Assembly: GCF_001949145.1 (NCBI RefSeq)
Contig: NW_019091356.1
Location: 3,401,747-3,465,746 of the forward strand
From: Acanthaster planci
Taxonomy: Eukaryota > Echinodermata > Asteroidea > Valvatida > Acanthasteridae
DNA length: 64,000 nt
Direction: 5' to 3'
Shown piece after piece: positions 24,701 through 39,700 of the stretch (position 1 is its first letter; every line of letters starts with the position of its first letter). A program made the translations under genes and the position numbers. The notes under the pieces are model-generated. The model did not search any database and was not told the DNA's origin. It saw only the letters and a list, made by a program, of their open reading frames with translations.

Positions 24701-27700
24701 TGGAGACAACCTGGGCCTTCTCCTGCAGTACTTGGGTACCTGCATCGGAGGCATCGCCCTAGGGTTCACCAAATCCTGGAAGCTGACCCTCGTTATTCTG
24801 GCCGTCGCCATAATCATCATGGTGCCTTCCATCACTCTGGGTGTCAGAGTATGTAGATGGTCTTTTTTCTTGTTTTCCTCTATTGCTCTGAATCCGTCAA
24901 TTTCAGTATAAGTTTTCACATCTTCACTGTTATAGTTTTTGCCTGAGAATGTCTCTCGGGGTACGCATTCTCTAAAACATCCCTAAAAACTCCCAACCTG
25001 TCTCATGCAGTTTGCAGTAAAAAAAGGAGGGTAGTTACATCAAAAACTTTAGGCTTGCCAGATTTAACATTAGAAACCAGTTTAAAGCCAGGAGAAAATA
25101 GCCCTTTCATTGGCCCTGCTTTGGTTTGCCGTGTCAGTATACTTTTTCATGTAAGCACAAGAAACGGGTATGCACTTTCTTTTTTCAAAAGAGTTAAGTT
25201 CTTTGTTTTTCTTAAGTAGATAGTTGTTTGTAGATTGGAATCTCCAGTCGTTTTGTTCTCCAGTTTATGTCTGGACATGGAATATTTCTAACAGTTCAGT
25301 GTTTACGATTTTTTTAAAATAAATTTTTTGCAGCTGATTCGAAAGATGGCCCAGAATGCTTTAAATACGTACGCCAAGGCGGGGGCCATCGCTGAAGAGA
25401 TACTTTCCTCCATCAGGACGGTGGCTGCATTTGGAGGAGAAAAAAAGAGTCTGGAAAGGTAAAAAGAAAAAAGTTGAACTACACGTTGAAAAGTAACAGA
25501 ATAGCCTGGACAAGAATGGAAAACTGAGACAAATTGAAAAGTTGCAAGCTTCTGAAAGGGTTGAAGAACTTTGTCAAGAAATAAAAATCTGTTAAAAATG
25601 TTTATTATTTTTTAAGAGAACCCACAGTCTCCGATCAGAACAAAAAAGTTTTGGAAATACTGGAAGAACCGTAAAGAAAAAGCAAATTTTAAAGAATTCA
25701 GTCTCTGAAAGGACAAGAAATATCTTCCTGAGATCGGGAGGCTGTGACCTTATGAATTTAAAACAATTCAAAAAATGGTTCTTTCAGCAGTAATCGGAAA
25801 CAGTTTGAAAAAGTAAACAAAGCTTAAGGTTTTGGAAAAACCAAATGATAGCAGTGAGTAAGCACCCATAATCTGAACTGAAAGAAATACCTGAGTGCCC
25901 TGAAATTAATGGAGAAGGTAATCCATGATAGAATTGACATGGAACCAAGTGGGAAAAACAAAGAGAAAAAAAAAGAAACAAGAGCATAAAAGTCACTGGA
26001 TTAACAAGAGACAAAAAATTTGTCAGCCTCTGCTCCACTCTGTGCACTCAGTGAAAAATGACCGCTAAGTTCCTGGGGTATCAATCAGAGACCGTTTGAC
26101 TTAACGAAATCGTGTCTGGACAAAATCATTTGCAGATACACAGAAAAACTCAACGGAGCCAAGAAGCAGTCTATTAAGAAGGACACATTGCAGGCGGGCT
26201 TGGTTGGCGTCTTCTTCTTCAATTTCTATGCGACATACGCTCTAGCTTTCTGGTATGTCACCTCTACATGATATAATGTGTCCCTAACCGTGTTTGATAT
26301 CCACATGGAACCACTCTTGAAACCTTTTTCTGCTGAGTTCCAATAGAATGTCTTTACTTGTGACGATTTCCTTTCTGTAAATAATCAGTTATATTGAACT
26401 GTTTTCTGGACAGGTATGGATCAACGCTTTTCATCAACGAAGGACTTCCTGCCGGGGACATCATTGTGGTATGTGTGAAATAGACCTGCCAGCCTGAGAG
26501 ATATCATTGCAGCGTGTGTGGAATAGACTCGTTTGCACGTGTCATTGAATATTGCCACTGACGCTTGGCGTTTGTTTCTCTTGTCTGTAGTGCTTCTTAG
26601 GGATTCTGTTTGGGGCCTTCTCACTGGGTCAGGGGACCCCCTACATCACCGACTTCATCACTGCCAGGGGTGCGGCGAGCACCATCTGGGAAATTATCGA
26701 TCAGGTATGCCAAAAACCTTGAACCATTTTCCACTGGAGAAGAGAACAGAATGTTACCCAACCCTTAAATCCAACATGATGAACACAATACAAACATGCT
26801 AAAGCCCCCCGCATGACAAAACTGTCAGATGTAGGAGAAAAACCACCAAAATCAAATAATTCTAAAAACATATCTCAAATTGTTCAAAGTTTCTTAAGGA
26901 AAAGTATATTCTCTCAATGCATTATACTTTCCATTATATATCAGCTATATATACAATCCTCCAGAGTATATTCCCCTTGACTATATCACCCAGTTGGAGA
27001 TATTACCATGTTAGGATGCCTGTTGATGCTCCTTCTTAAGGCTGTGTCGCCACACTATCGCCCTACTCTCATATGTTGCCCTGCATTACTTCCCCTTTTG
27101 AATATTTTCCCTCTTGAAGGTACCGGATATTGACAATGCCTCTGATCTGGGTCTGAAACCAGACACACTGACTGGGGACATCACATTTAAGAATGTGCAC
27201 TTCTGCTACCCCTCGAGACCGGACACTCGGGTAGGACTGCATTTCAAGTCGTTTTACTAAAGCTCTGTAATTGTTGTAACGCAGTATTTTAATTTTGTGA
27301 AACTCTCTTGAATTCACAAAAACTCCAGTGAACTAAGGGCACATTTTTGAGACTAGTCTGTAAACGGCTGTAAACCTGTCCAAATCCTTTAATTACTTAG
27401 TGTGGGTTTCCATGGAGTCAAGGAGCATTGAGCATGGAAGTGAAAAGATGTCCGAGTGGTTAATTTTGTGTTGTTTTTCCGCCGGGGGCAGGTGCTGAAT
27501 GGCTTGAACCTGGAGGTCAAACGGGGCCAAACAGTGGCCTTGGTAGGCAGCAGCGGGTGCGGCAAGAGCACCACTGTGCAACTCATCCAACGATTCTATG
27601 ACCCGTTGTCTGGATGTGTAAGTCTTGTCTAAAAATCCATCATGCGCCCTCTCCCTCCCCCCAAAATTCCACGGTACCCTTCCTTGAACCACAGAGAACC

Positions 27701-30700
27701 TCAGAAATGAGAATTGTCCAACTCAGTTTGGTTCTAAACCTTTAATATTACCTGAAATCAGCTAAATCACAAAGTTAAAAAATCAGTAAAATTCGAGACT
27801 GCAAAAAAACACAAGGCTTGATATGCAAGTTGGTAGAGAACGGGTAGAAAATTGCAAAGTTTGGAAACTGGCATCCGAAGTCCATCTATTCATGTTGTTT
27901 GAGTAATCAGTGGCATGTAGCTCATCTTCACAGTTAGGCGTTAGGTATTTTATGCTTCCATGACAACTGTCTACTCAGGTCGAACTTGATGGCAACGATC
28001 TCCGCGACCTCAACGTCCGGTGGTTACGGGAACACATTGGTGTGGTCAGCCAGGAGCCGGTACTCTTTGCCACGACCATCGCCGAAAACATCCGCTATGG
28101 TCGGACGGATGCCACCGACGAGGACATCAAAGCGGCTGCGATTGAGGCTAATGCTCACGACTTCATCTCTGCACTCCCTGACGTAAGATTTTTGACAATA
28201 AAAATTGAAGTAAAGCACCTTGCTCAGGAACACGAGTACAAATCCAAGGCTGGATTTTGAATCGTGTTTGAAATATTGTGCCATTTGACCATTAGTCTGA
28301 CATAGAACCCTTGTGACAATATTGATTACTTTATTCATTTTTTGCGTTGTCATTTTTCTTGTTTCCTTTTTTTTTCAGGGATATCAGACGTTGGTTGGCG
28401 ATCGGGGAGCCCAGCTGTCCGGGGGCCAGAAGCAGCGCGTAGCCATCGCGAGGGCGCTGGTCCGCAATCCTAAGATCCTCCTGCTGGACGAGGCCACCTC
28501 AGCCCTGGACACGGAGAGCGAGGCTACAGTTCAAGCAGCGCTGGACAAGGTAAACTTTGCACTAGCTCCCCAACACCCTGAGCACAATTAAGGTAGGGAC
28601 TCACATGGCTATGCTTGCAATAATGTGCACGTCTATGAGAAATGGCAGCAGCCACTAGACCAGTGGTCTCTGTTCAAGTGTGTGGTGTTGACAGCCGTAG
28701 TCAATTCAATTCAGTCACGGCTCACTGCCAGGTCCATCAAGTTATTGGCTCTCGCGGAAACCATTAAGAGTTCCTTGTCCTGCAAACTATAACACTGGGA
28801 ATCTTATTGGATGCTACAAATAGTTACTTTTGACAAGAACAGGGGTTGTTCACTTTAACAACCTCGCTTTCTGAAATGGTTGTCATTGATTCTGTGATGA
28901 AACGGGGGAGGAGGTTGGGAACAGACAAAGAAAGACTAAAGAATAAACGATTTCTCCCAAGGTCCAAGCCGGCCGCACCACCATCGTCATAGCCCACCGC
29001 CTCTCCACCATCCAGAACGCCGACGTCATCTGCGCCTTCAAGGGGGGCGTTATCGTGGAGCAGGGCTCCCACGAGGCCCTGATGCAAGACAAGGAGGGGC
29101 TATACGCCCAGCTGGTGCAGCTGCAGTCCCGCAGGGAGCAGAAGGGGGAGGAAGAAGGAGACAAGAAACAGGAGGAAGCGGATGAGGAGGAGGAGGATGA
29201 GGATGAGAAAGGTGAGAGAGGGGGAATCGAACCGCCCACCACCGGTTTTCTTGAGCAGTGTTCTCATGAACCATCAGAACTTCATTTAAAGGGAAGGGAT
29301 TCGAACCAGTGCACTAACACTTGAGCTAAGCTGCCCTGTGTTGTCCACAGTCTGCCAAGCTGTCACAGACAGGAAAACGCCATGGGGAATCGAACCTGTG
29401 ACCCTCAGAATGCAGCTCCAGTGCTCCACCCACTGTGGCATAAAAAACAGTAGGGGTACCAAACTCATGACCTTTGGCAAAAAGCTTAAGCCTTGCTGCC
29501 TTTTGGGCCCTTGCTGATGTTTTAGTTTTGGAGCTCAACGTTCAAACTTAGCATCTTTTCAGCATTTAGTGGAGAGGCAAGAATAAATCATTACGAAAAG
29601 ACAGCTCAAGGCAGTAATTACAAACACAACGACTGCAGTTTTCAGGTTTAGCCTTTATTTGATTTAGTTTAATTTTATTCAGAAATTAATCAACTTAGTA
29701 ACAATTGTACATATACATAGAGAAGCCAAGAGACGGTTGATTCATTCTGGGATAACACAAGAAAGCCAATTACTCAGGCTTATTTCCATTCGGGTCCCTT
29801 AAGTTTGGCAAATTTACACTTGTACAAAACAAACAAAACATGACAAACAAGTAAATTACCAACCATTTACCCATCACTCATTAATTAATTACTAATTAAA
29901 ATCATCTTCCAATCTCCATGCATTTAAAATTATTTAACTTTTTATTTATTAATTGGCTTTTTGTGATAGATATGACTTTACTTGTTTTTTTTTTTTAATA
30001 CGGGAAGACTGGAGTCGATTTTTTTTTTAAGATTCGATCTATCACCCTGGATATCTTCCTGACACCAATAATGATCCATCTTGCCTGCTGTTTTCCTTAT
30101 ATTTCGTGAAACATTTCTGCCCCGGGAAAATGCTAGTTTTGTCAAAGCAAGAGCTCCAGAATCCATCCACAGATCTTCAGGTTGAAACAGCATCTCTTCA
30201 TGGTATGGTGTTTGTGTACCACTTTTTGGGGTGAACTTTCCATGCCGTGACTCAAGGAGAACTTTCAAATCTTGTCACACTCTTGTTGCAGTGGAGTTCG
30301 GACTATTGCTGTATCCTAAGACCCTCTCGTCTAAACCAAGTCTCTCACTGTGGACTTAATGTGATTGTAGCCTTAAAATGTGGACACAAAATGGTTGTTG
30401 CGTGTATTACCACATGGCACTCTTCAACATTCATATTCAAATTCCCGACCACCATATTGTGCCCAAATGAAAGACACCAGTTGTCATGGACTCTCTCGTA
30501 GGTCTGTGGTCTGTGCATTTACACCGACTGTTTGCATTCTTTTGACTAACCTTTCTCTTAATATTTCTGACAATTCTAACCCTTTTCTCTAACAAGACCG
30601 CCCAAGTGAGGAGGAATTTGACCCAATACCAGGTAGGGTGTGGCGCAGCCCTCCTTTGCAGTCATGCAGCGCACCGAATGTCGCATGCCAGCTGATTTTA

Positions 30701-33700
30701 TTTCCGTCCTGCTTTTTGTTGTCAGTTTATGTAGTCGTTAAATTGTGCGTTTTGTTTTTGTCACGGTTTCTTCGGTGAGCATTTCAAAACTAGGAATGCT
30801 GGAAAGTTCCTTGGGAGTTGATGATTCTAATTGGCCCATGTACTGATGACATCACACTTTGTTTATGCGTGCACCTTCCTATGGAACCAGTGGGTGTCCA
30901 TGAACCATCGAGCACCATAGGAAAGCATACGCGCAAACAGACTGTGGCATCATTAGTACAGAGGTCAGTTGGGAATGCATGTTGCTTCCGTTTGGAACAG
31001 CGTGAAGGAACACCAGATATTCCCATTTTGGAACGCTTGCTCAAGTGATTACTCTCCTCTCGAGAACAACCATTTCACCTTGGGGCATACTGGGACCACT
31101 CTTCACACGTAGTTTGGGACATTGCCATGGTTTCTTGTAGTTTTCTTTTCAATTTTTGTTGTGGAGTGACTTTCTGTTTTTGTAGTTTGTTTATTGAATG
31201 AGTTAATGAGTTACTTAGCAACAGCTCTGTGGTTTGAAATGGCCGTGGCTTAAAATTACACACAACTCTATGGAAAGAGGCTGCAGCCGCTACCATAGAC
31301 CTACAATTCCAAGCCACAGCCAAGTAATTCAAACAAGTCCCAAGTAGGAGACTAGGCTTAGAACATTTTATTTGCTAAGCAAAAAGTACCAGAGTACCAG
31401 TTTGAAGAAGCATTCACTGCAAGATGTTCTTGCTGGTCATCAGTTATGCTTAGAACATTTTATTTGCTAAGCACAAAGTTCCAGAGTACCAGTTTGAAGA
31501 AGCATTTACTGCAAGATGTTCTTGCTGGTCATCAGTTTTTTTTACACAGTGAATATTTTCCATGCTTGCCATGAAATCGGTTCCAAGGCTGTAGTTGAGG
31601 AATTTTTGGCACACATTTTCTGTAATATATTTAGCAAAATTGCTCCCAATTGGCTGTATAGTAGTACCATGCCGCTTGCCTTCAGTATTCAGATGACATT
31701 GGTACATCAACGGAAGCAAGCCCGTTACATATTTTGCGATATATTGTCATTTGTTTGGTCAGGTACTAAGGAAGCCCGCAGTGCTGAGAAGGAGCCGCTG
31801 TCCAGTTCCCGCCAACGGAAACTCTCCAGCTCAAGCGAAAAAGGCCCTGAGTTGAACCGCATGGTGTCGGCCATGTCCACATCTTCAGATACACCCGAGT
31901 CAAAGGTTGGTGATTGTGATCAGCAGAATACGCCAGCGGTGGTATTTTTACCGATTTACCATTTGTGCTTTTTTGATGTGCTAAGGTGCAGTGTCGACAA
32001 TTTTGTTTTGTCAAGCTCATGAGAAAAGGTTGCTAGGCAGTTTTCAACTTTAAAGGAACCATGTAATAGAAATATTTTATGAAATTTCAATAACTACCCT
32101 TGTAATTGCCCCTTTGTGTTTCAGTGAACCTTGTTGTAAATTGTTGTTTTACTATTTTAACCCAGATTTTGGAGCTTTTCTGTTTGTATGCTAATGCACA
32201 TTTGCATATTCATGAGCAAAACTGTGATATCATCCCAGGCACTGAACCTCAATGTTACACTGATTTGTACATAATGAATGTCTAGATTTTTGACCACACT
32301 GCTATCGTAGATTTCATTTTCTTTGGCAATTTATTGTTGCGTACGTTGAAGGCAATGAAGCCAGTGAGCAAGCTTTTCCAAAAGTGTTTTCGCATAGCAA
32401 ATTTCAAGTTCACAATTTGAACATGAAAACATGCAAACTGAGCAGTGTCTTCCTGGATTTACCTCAAGGCAAAAGTGCCCTCACTTGTCCGCATATGCTT
32501 GATCAATTTTGGATGCTTTGATAATCCACTTTTCAGTTCTCGTAACTCAAAAAAGATTCCATGCAGTCTTCATACGTTGAGGAAGAGTGAAGACATACAC
32601 TAAAAAGATTTCAAGAAAAAAATTATTGCCTGGTTCCTTTAAACTTGCGCAGTGGCAAGCTCACATTGTAGTCAGGAGTGCATACTTAGCGCATGGGTTT
32701 CTTGGTTTAAGGAGTACCCCATCTGGCAGACGAAGATCTTGATGATTTCTGCCGTTCACACAGTAACCAATAGGTTTCTTTCAATCAGGTTCAGTAATTA
32801 ACACAAATTGTCCGTGGCACTGTTGAACACTAGTTAACTAATTAACCCCTTGACGATGGGAACTTTTCTCTGAAAGCCGAGAATTCCAGCCTCGCTTGGC
32901 CACAAAGGCCACCTGCCAAACTGCAAATTCTCTGTTTGTGGCCCTGCGTGCTCTACAAGCTTTGAATTACACAGTGAAAAGGCTCATTATTCGGTGGCAT
33001 GCGGCTCTACTCACACTTCCACATTCCCGTTTCCTCTTTTCAAAGTGGGGACTATTGTGAAGCTGGTGATCATGATGCAAATTCGGTCTTTTCATTTCTG
33101 GGCTACACACAAAGGCCAATCACCATATATACAAGAGCCAGGGTCTGCCTTCTTTCACCGTGTTCGCTCGAGTGTCGGCCGAGAATAATAGCTGAAAAGC
33201 GGGCTGAGGATCTCAACTTTTACGGCGGCTTTTACCGTCATCCGTCGCGAAGGGGTTAACAGACGTACGTGTATGCTGCATTGTGCATATTATGAACATT
33301 CAAAGTGCAATTCAGATAAGTTATGCTTTTTTCTTTACAGGAAGAAGACGAGGACGTTCTGAAGAGTTTCAGTTTCTTCCGAGTAATGAAGCTGAACTCT
33401 CCAGAGTTGGCCTTCATCATCGTGGGCGTGATATGCTCCGCCTTCAATGGGGGAGTGCAGCCGGCATTTGCTGTCATTTTCAGTCGTATTCTCCAGGTAT
33501 TCATCGGAGAAAGAAAGAAGATCTTAGATGTTGTGTTTACTGCGTTGCATTGTGGGATCTTATGAGTCGTATGGTCCAGGGTTGTCCAGTCCAGCTTGCA
33601 CTTTTTTTTCCCTCTGTCACATGACTCTGTATGGAAGTCCATTTTTTCAGTTCATGAATATTTCTAACTGAGCAAAAGCAATGATGCCACTTTGTTGAGA

Positions 33701-36700
33701 AATGAACAGAAACGTCCTGGAGCTCAGTTTTGTGACTTAGCTGAAAAGAGAAGCAGTTACATCGAGCAAGGAACGACAGGTCACCGGCCAAGAATGCCAT
33801 GCGATATATGGGATTTGTGATTGGTCCCCGCCTCATTGGCGCTCAGCAGGGACAGTTACATGTAGCTGAGCAGTTGTTTTCCTACATAAGAAGCAGCATG
33901 CGACATTGGGGTTTGCACTGGTTGTGTGAACGACTCACACCTTGGCATGCATATTAACTTTCATGGAATGGTTTTCATGTCTTGCTTTTTTGTAGACCTT
34001 TGCTCTCCCAGTTGACCAAGTCCGTGCTTCGGTCGTAATCTACTGTATTCTTCTCTTCGGCATTGCCGTCCTGGCTCTGATCACCAATTTTACAGGGGTG
34101 AGCTCATCTTTCAATTGACCCTCCTATGAGTGACCCTCCCCCATCCATTTTGTTGATGCCTGTCACAGTGTTGCATTCGAGTCCAGTCACAAGTCCCTTC
34201 ACAAGGCCAGTCATAAGTAACAGGGTGAACACTGAGAGAAAAATTCTTTTGTTGCAGCTTATTTAAATTGGCGTAAGACTGAAGGACTTGTGATGGACTT
34301 ATAGAGACTTGCAAGGACTTGTGATGGACTTATAGAGACTTGCAAGGGCTTGGATGGATTTATAGGGACTTGCAAGGACTTGGATGGATTTATAGGGACT
34401 TGCAAGGACTTGTGATGGACTTGAATACAATACTGAGCTGTCAGTATCCCAGAGATCATCCAGGCTGCCTACAGTGTGACAGTGTCTACATCACAAAAAC
34501 ACACTGCTCCATGGTCATGCTCGCCCACATGAGTCGTTCGCTGCGCAGTTGTGATTGTGCCCTCTTGTGTTGGCCACCCCTGACCCCGTTCTCGTTTTCG
34601 TTTTGCTCAATTTCCCTGTTTTGCCCATGTGCATTAAACCTCCTCTATATCCGACAAGGCAGTTTCACATTTGCAGTTCTTGTGTGTCCAAGGAACCTCT
34701 TTCCTATAACTGGCTCTGTGTCTTTGAATAAAGAACCTGAAAAAAAAACCTTCAAAATACACAACAGAGAGCATTAACCCACAGTCGGTTGACCCTGTGG
34801 GTTAATGGCTCGCCACATAAATCTGTCGTGACTAGGAATAGGATGCTCGACTGTCACAGTTTTCTAACAGTCAAAGCCAAACAGTCGGAAAGCCTCTCCA
34901 AGATTCCTGGTTCCAGCTGTAAAGGTCCCAGAGCCTCAATATCTACCCAGATGATATCACCAACTAGTCATGGGCTGATTGGTCTGTTCACATCTTCTGT
35001 TTACAGGGCGCGGTGTTGGGCAAGTCGGGTGGGGAGCTGACAATGAGACTGAGAGGGATGATGTTCAAGGCTATGCTGCGACAGGTAGGATCGGCATCCC
35101 AGAAAACCGATTAAACTTGTTTTTCATTTTGGCTCAAATGATCTAAAAATGCACAGAAGATTTTGTGTGTTTAGCATGGGCGAGGAGGCCAAACCAGGGC
35201 GTGACTGGAGATAGTTTAGTCCGGAACCATTGTTGCCATAACATTGCTGAAACCTTTATCAAATAAACTTGGGTTGCTTGACAGTCGGACTAGTCTTGGC
35301 AACTGTTCAGGTCGGTCGAAGACTGGTAGCCTGACCGGTTGTCCATTGTAGCCCACGATGCACAGTGCAGGGAAAAGCGGAGCTCACAGATTTCTCTTGA
35401 CAGTGTTGCACTGCCAAAATGGATCAAATTATCCAACGCCTTAATTTTTTCGGTCTCGTTGTTGGACGTGGGTCTTAGATGTGACTTCAGCGCTGCTGCC
35501 TGTCCACTGTGAATCGGCACACAGGTCCCTTAAACACCCAGTGGAACTTTCGTGAAATAAAGTCACGTAAGATGCGTCTAGTTTCCCCATTTCTTCATCT
35601 GCCTGTATGTCTCTCACAGGATATCGGCTGGTTTGACGATCATAAGAACAGTAGTGGGGCACTGACCACCAGGCTCTCCTCTCAGGTCTCGCTGATTCAG
35701 GGGGTGAGTCAAGTACCTTTCCACTATTCCTCCAGTAAAGATGCAAAATGGTCCAAGATTTTTGACGCAATCACCCCAAAAATTATGCCAGATTTTTTCG
35801 CTTTTGATGACTTTGTGTGCAACAACATTGCACATTGACTTTCAATTTAGGGATCAAAGCTCCAAGCAAACTAATCGTGGGTAGACTCTAACTTCCTCAA
35901 TCCTTCTAAATCCCTTGAAATGTGGATAGATTTTGAAGGATAAGGGAGGATTAAGCATGGCAAATTCCATTAAGTCTCTTCTCTAGCCGCTTCCCACCTA
36001 ACAGTGTCACAGTGTCCTGGCTGCATTTACCTTGTGCAATGCAGTGAACTAGTACAGATCATGAAGCCACTCGAGTGATGGTATTAAAGGTGATTGTTGG
36101 TACCTTCTTACCCTTTAAAGGTGTCTGGTGACCGATTTGGCTTCATAACCCAAGCTTTCTTCAATATTGGCGTGGCCATCATCATCGCGTTCATCTTCGG
36201 CTGGCAGTTGACGTTACTTGTGCTGGCCTTCCTCCCCCTGATTATGTTCGCAGGCCTCATCCAGACCAAGTTCCAGAGGGGCATGGCCGCCACCAAGAAA
36301 TCCAGCAACGAAAACATTGGCAAGGTTAGGGCTGTCCAAAATTGCCCTTGTGCGTGGCATGCATGTGAGGACAGTGAGTGTCCTCAGAGCTTACCTGTGA
36401 TCCACTTGTGAGGACCTTCAATGTACTAAAAACTCACACATTACCCCTACATGAGGATATAAGCAATGTCCTCAGATCTTTGTATGGAAACTGCATATGA
36501 GGACAGACAGTGTCCTCAAAGCTCCTGAAACTGTATCAGCAGTTGTGCACTTTGTCAAGTTTTCAAATGATCTGAGGTCACAGTATCTGTGCTGATGCAT
36601 TATAGTCAGTTGACCCCATGTCAGAGGTCATCAACACAACAATGCATTGGCTGGTCCCCATATTTGAGATATTTGAGCAGTGCGTGGTCCGGGTCAGAAT

Positions 36701-39700
36701 GATTTTGAAGGGCCAACCACAGTGTTTCCTTGTTGATAATATTTCATTGAACTAGGTGAATTAGGTGGTCATGTAGCCACGTAGCCCTATTTTCTCACAG
36801 CCAGCAGCAGTCTCTGTAAAGAATGTTCCATTGCTCCCTCTTTTTTTTTCGTTTGTTCAGATCGTAACAGAAACCATCGAGAACGTTCGCACGGTTGCCA
36901 GTCTGACCATTGAACCGGCTTTCATACAGAAATATATACGGCTAATGGCCAAGCCTTACAGGTAGTTTACCCCACCCACTGCCCCAAAAAATGTTTATGA
37001 GTTCCAAAACAGAATTAGTTAAAAATGAATGCCTTTGAGGACAGAGTTTGGTTCCACTGAATACATGGAAACACCCACTCATCCCCTCACAGTTTTTTGG
37101 ACTTTTGCACTGGCCAGAATTTGACGGGTTATTCCATTGCCTCATGCCATTTTATAAGGATATGAACTTCCAACAAGGGGTAAGAGAGAAATTACTTCGT
37201 TTTAACCCTTCACTTTTAACTTCCATGACTTTTGTCTCTTCAAACAACTTCAGGGATAGCAAACGGGATGCTCATCTGTCTGGCATCGCGTACTCCATTT
37301 CGCAGTGTGTGATTTTCTTTGCCTATGCTGCGGCGTTTCGTTTTGGGGGCTGGCTGGTGCAGAATTGCTACATGGAATTCCAAAACGTCTTCTTGTGAGT
37401 ACTTTGGTCCCTGATGGGCAAGCCTTTGTTTCTCATCGGCTGAAAAATCTTCCTGAAGTCAAGCACTGAGTGTTGTTCGACGTTACCCGTTTTCCGGCAT
37501 TCTGCAACCTTCAAATCATCCGAAACATGGTGTTTGATTTCATAGGACATCGGATTTCTGTAACATAGAAATCCAGTCACCACAAGTCAGTCATGAGGCA
37601 GTCCAAAGTCAAGTGTCAAACTGTATAGATGAAATTTGATGACATGTTTTTGTCATCGTTCTTCATCCACTGACCTTAACTTGTGTTCATTCGTAGGGTG
37701 TTCTCGGCCATTATTTTTGGCGGGTTTGGTCTGGGTCGGGCTATGGCCTCAGCACCAGACTACAACAAAGCTAAGTTTGCAGCTGCGTACATGTTCCACC
37801 TACTGGACAGAGTCCCACCTGTCGACAGCTACAGTGACAAAGGCCTGAAACCGGTGAGATGTTTAAAAAAAACTTACTTCGTAGTGTTTTAGAAAAATTT
37901 TTTTGAAGTGTTTTGTATGCAGTTTAGATTCTATAAAAATGAATAATTTTCCTCCAAAGTTATTTTTCCACCATCTTTTAAGATTATTTATTAAATTTAT
38001 TTTTAGCTCAAGATGAATTCGCTCAGTAGTAAAAGTATACAATTTCTGTGAAGTTGCAAGCTTGAAAAATCTCATGTGTAAGTCAGTCTGTGTTCCATTC
38101 AGAGTAGAAAACTAAAGCCCATCGAAACTTTTACGATTTCCCCTCGACTACAATTCCTGCGATAGCATTTTCACGACTTGTCCATAATCCGCTTTGGTGT
38201 CATGCTTTGACAGGAGGAGTTTGAGTCGAAGATATCCTTTGACAAGGTGCGCTTTCGATACCCGACCCGCCCAGACGTGCCCGTCCTGCGCGGCCTGACC
38301 GTCTCGGTCAAGCCGGGAGAGACCCTGGCCCTGGTGGGCAGCAGCGGCTGCGGGAAGAGCACCACAGTGTCTCTATTCGAGCGCTTCTACACTCCGACTG
38401 CTGGACTAGTGGTGAGCCCCGTGATTTTGATCACATTTCTCAGTGTCTTCTCAAGAGGAGAGGAGGAACGTAAGCAGGTGGACCTACTCTGATCAGCAGC
38501 CATTTGTAAACCGCTGGTTGACTTTGCCCGGTAACCCATGCATAACATATTAAAAAAGTGGAGGGCTTGTGTCATAAAAATAACAGGGTAAATGTTTTAA
38601 TGAAAACTTGAGAGAGTGGCGTAAGTCGAAAGTCTTGTAGCAGAAAAATTAAGTCGGATGGCAGAGCATCAAAGCACGATGGTGCTCCACCAGAATCCTT
38701 TTAAGGGGCTTGTTAACTTCTGTTTCTTGTTTCATCTTGAGAAGTCTTGTCAAACCCTTGTGAATGTTGAAGAGTCTAGGAATGTTGCGGGTTTAAGAAC
38801 CTTTTCTTTGGATTTCGCTCCTTGCCGTCTTTGACAGAGCTTGGATAGTAACGACATCAAGGTCCTGAACACAGGCTGGCTGCGTTCTCAGATTGGCCTG
38901 GTGTCCCAGGAGCCTGTGCTCTTTGACCTTAGCGTGGCTGAAAACATCGCCTACGGGGACAACTCCCGGGTGGTTCCCATGTTGGAGGTCATTGAAGCGG
39001 CCAGGAAGGCCAACATCCATGACTTTATCGCCTCCTTGCCTGAGGTGAGTTGAATCATGGCCGATTTTATCGCCTACTAGTGCTCAGTGACATAATGTGT
39101 TTGCCATTGACGTCTTTGGTCTGCCATCTTGATGCTAAGCCCTGGTCAAAATGAGGTTTGTTGTCTGCGACTTCAATCTGCATCCTGCGTAAACAGGGGA
39201 AAAAAAGCCCTAGGTGGAAGGTGTAGATATGGGCACTGTCTCAAGGCAGAGAGTGAAAGCTTGAAAATGGATCCATATGTCTTGTGCATAGATGCTAGAG
39301 GGCGCTGTGGAGTTTAATAATGGAAGTCGAGAGCATGTCTGAATCAACTGGCTAAGGCTGCCAGTAACACATACCCCTATGGGCAGTGACCGCAGCCGGT
39401 AGCTAGAGGCTTCCATAAAGTGCATGTTGTATTGAGGCGCAGCCATAACATGTTGATGGAGACTTGGGCTGCGGCTGTATCAGGTGCATCTGTGGGAGGT
39501 AGCTGCAGCCACTGTCTAAAGATTGGAACACAGCCCTTGAGAGGCTGGTGCCCTGACTTTTCTTTATATTCCCTCCTGGCTTTTAAAGGAAGGGAGGTGA
39601 GAACCAGTCTCTCTGAGAGCCTTTTCTGCGTCCAAGCTCAACAACCATTGTTAAGTGTCTATTTTTTCTTCCAGGGGTATGAGACGCGAGTTGGGGACAA

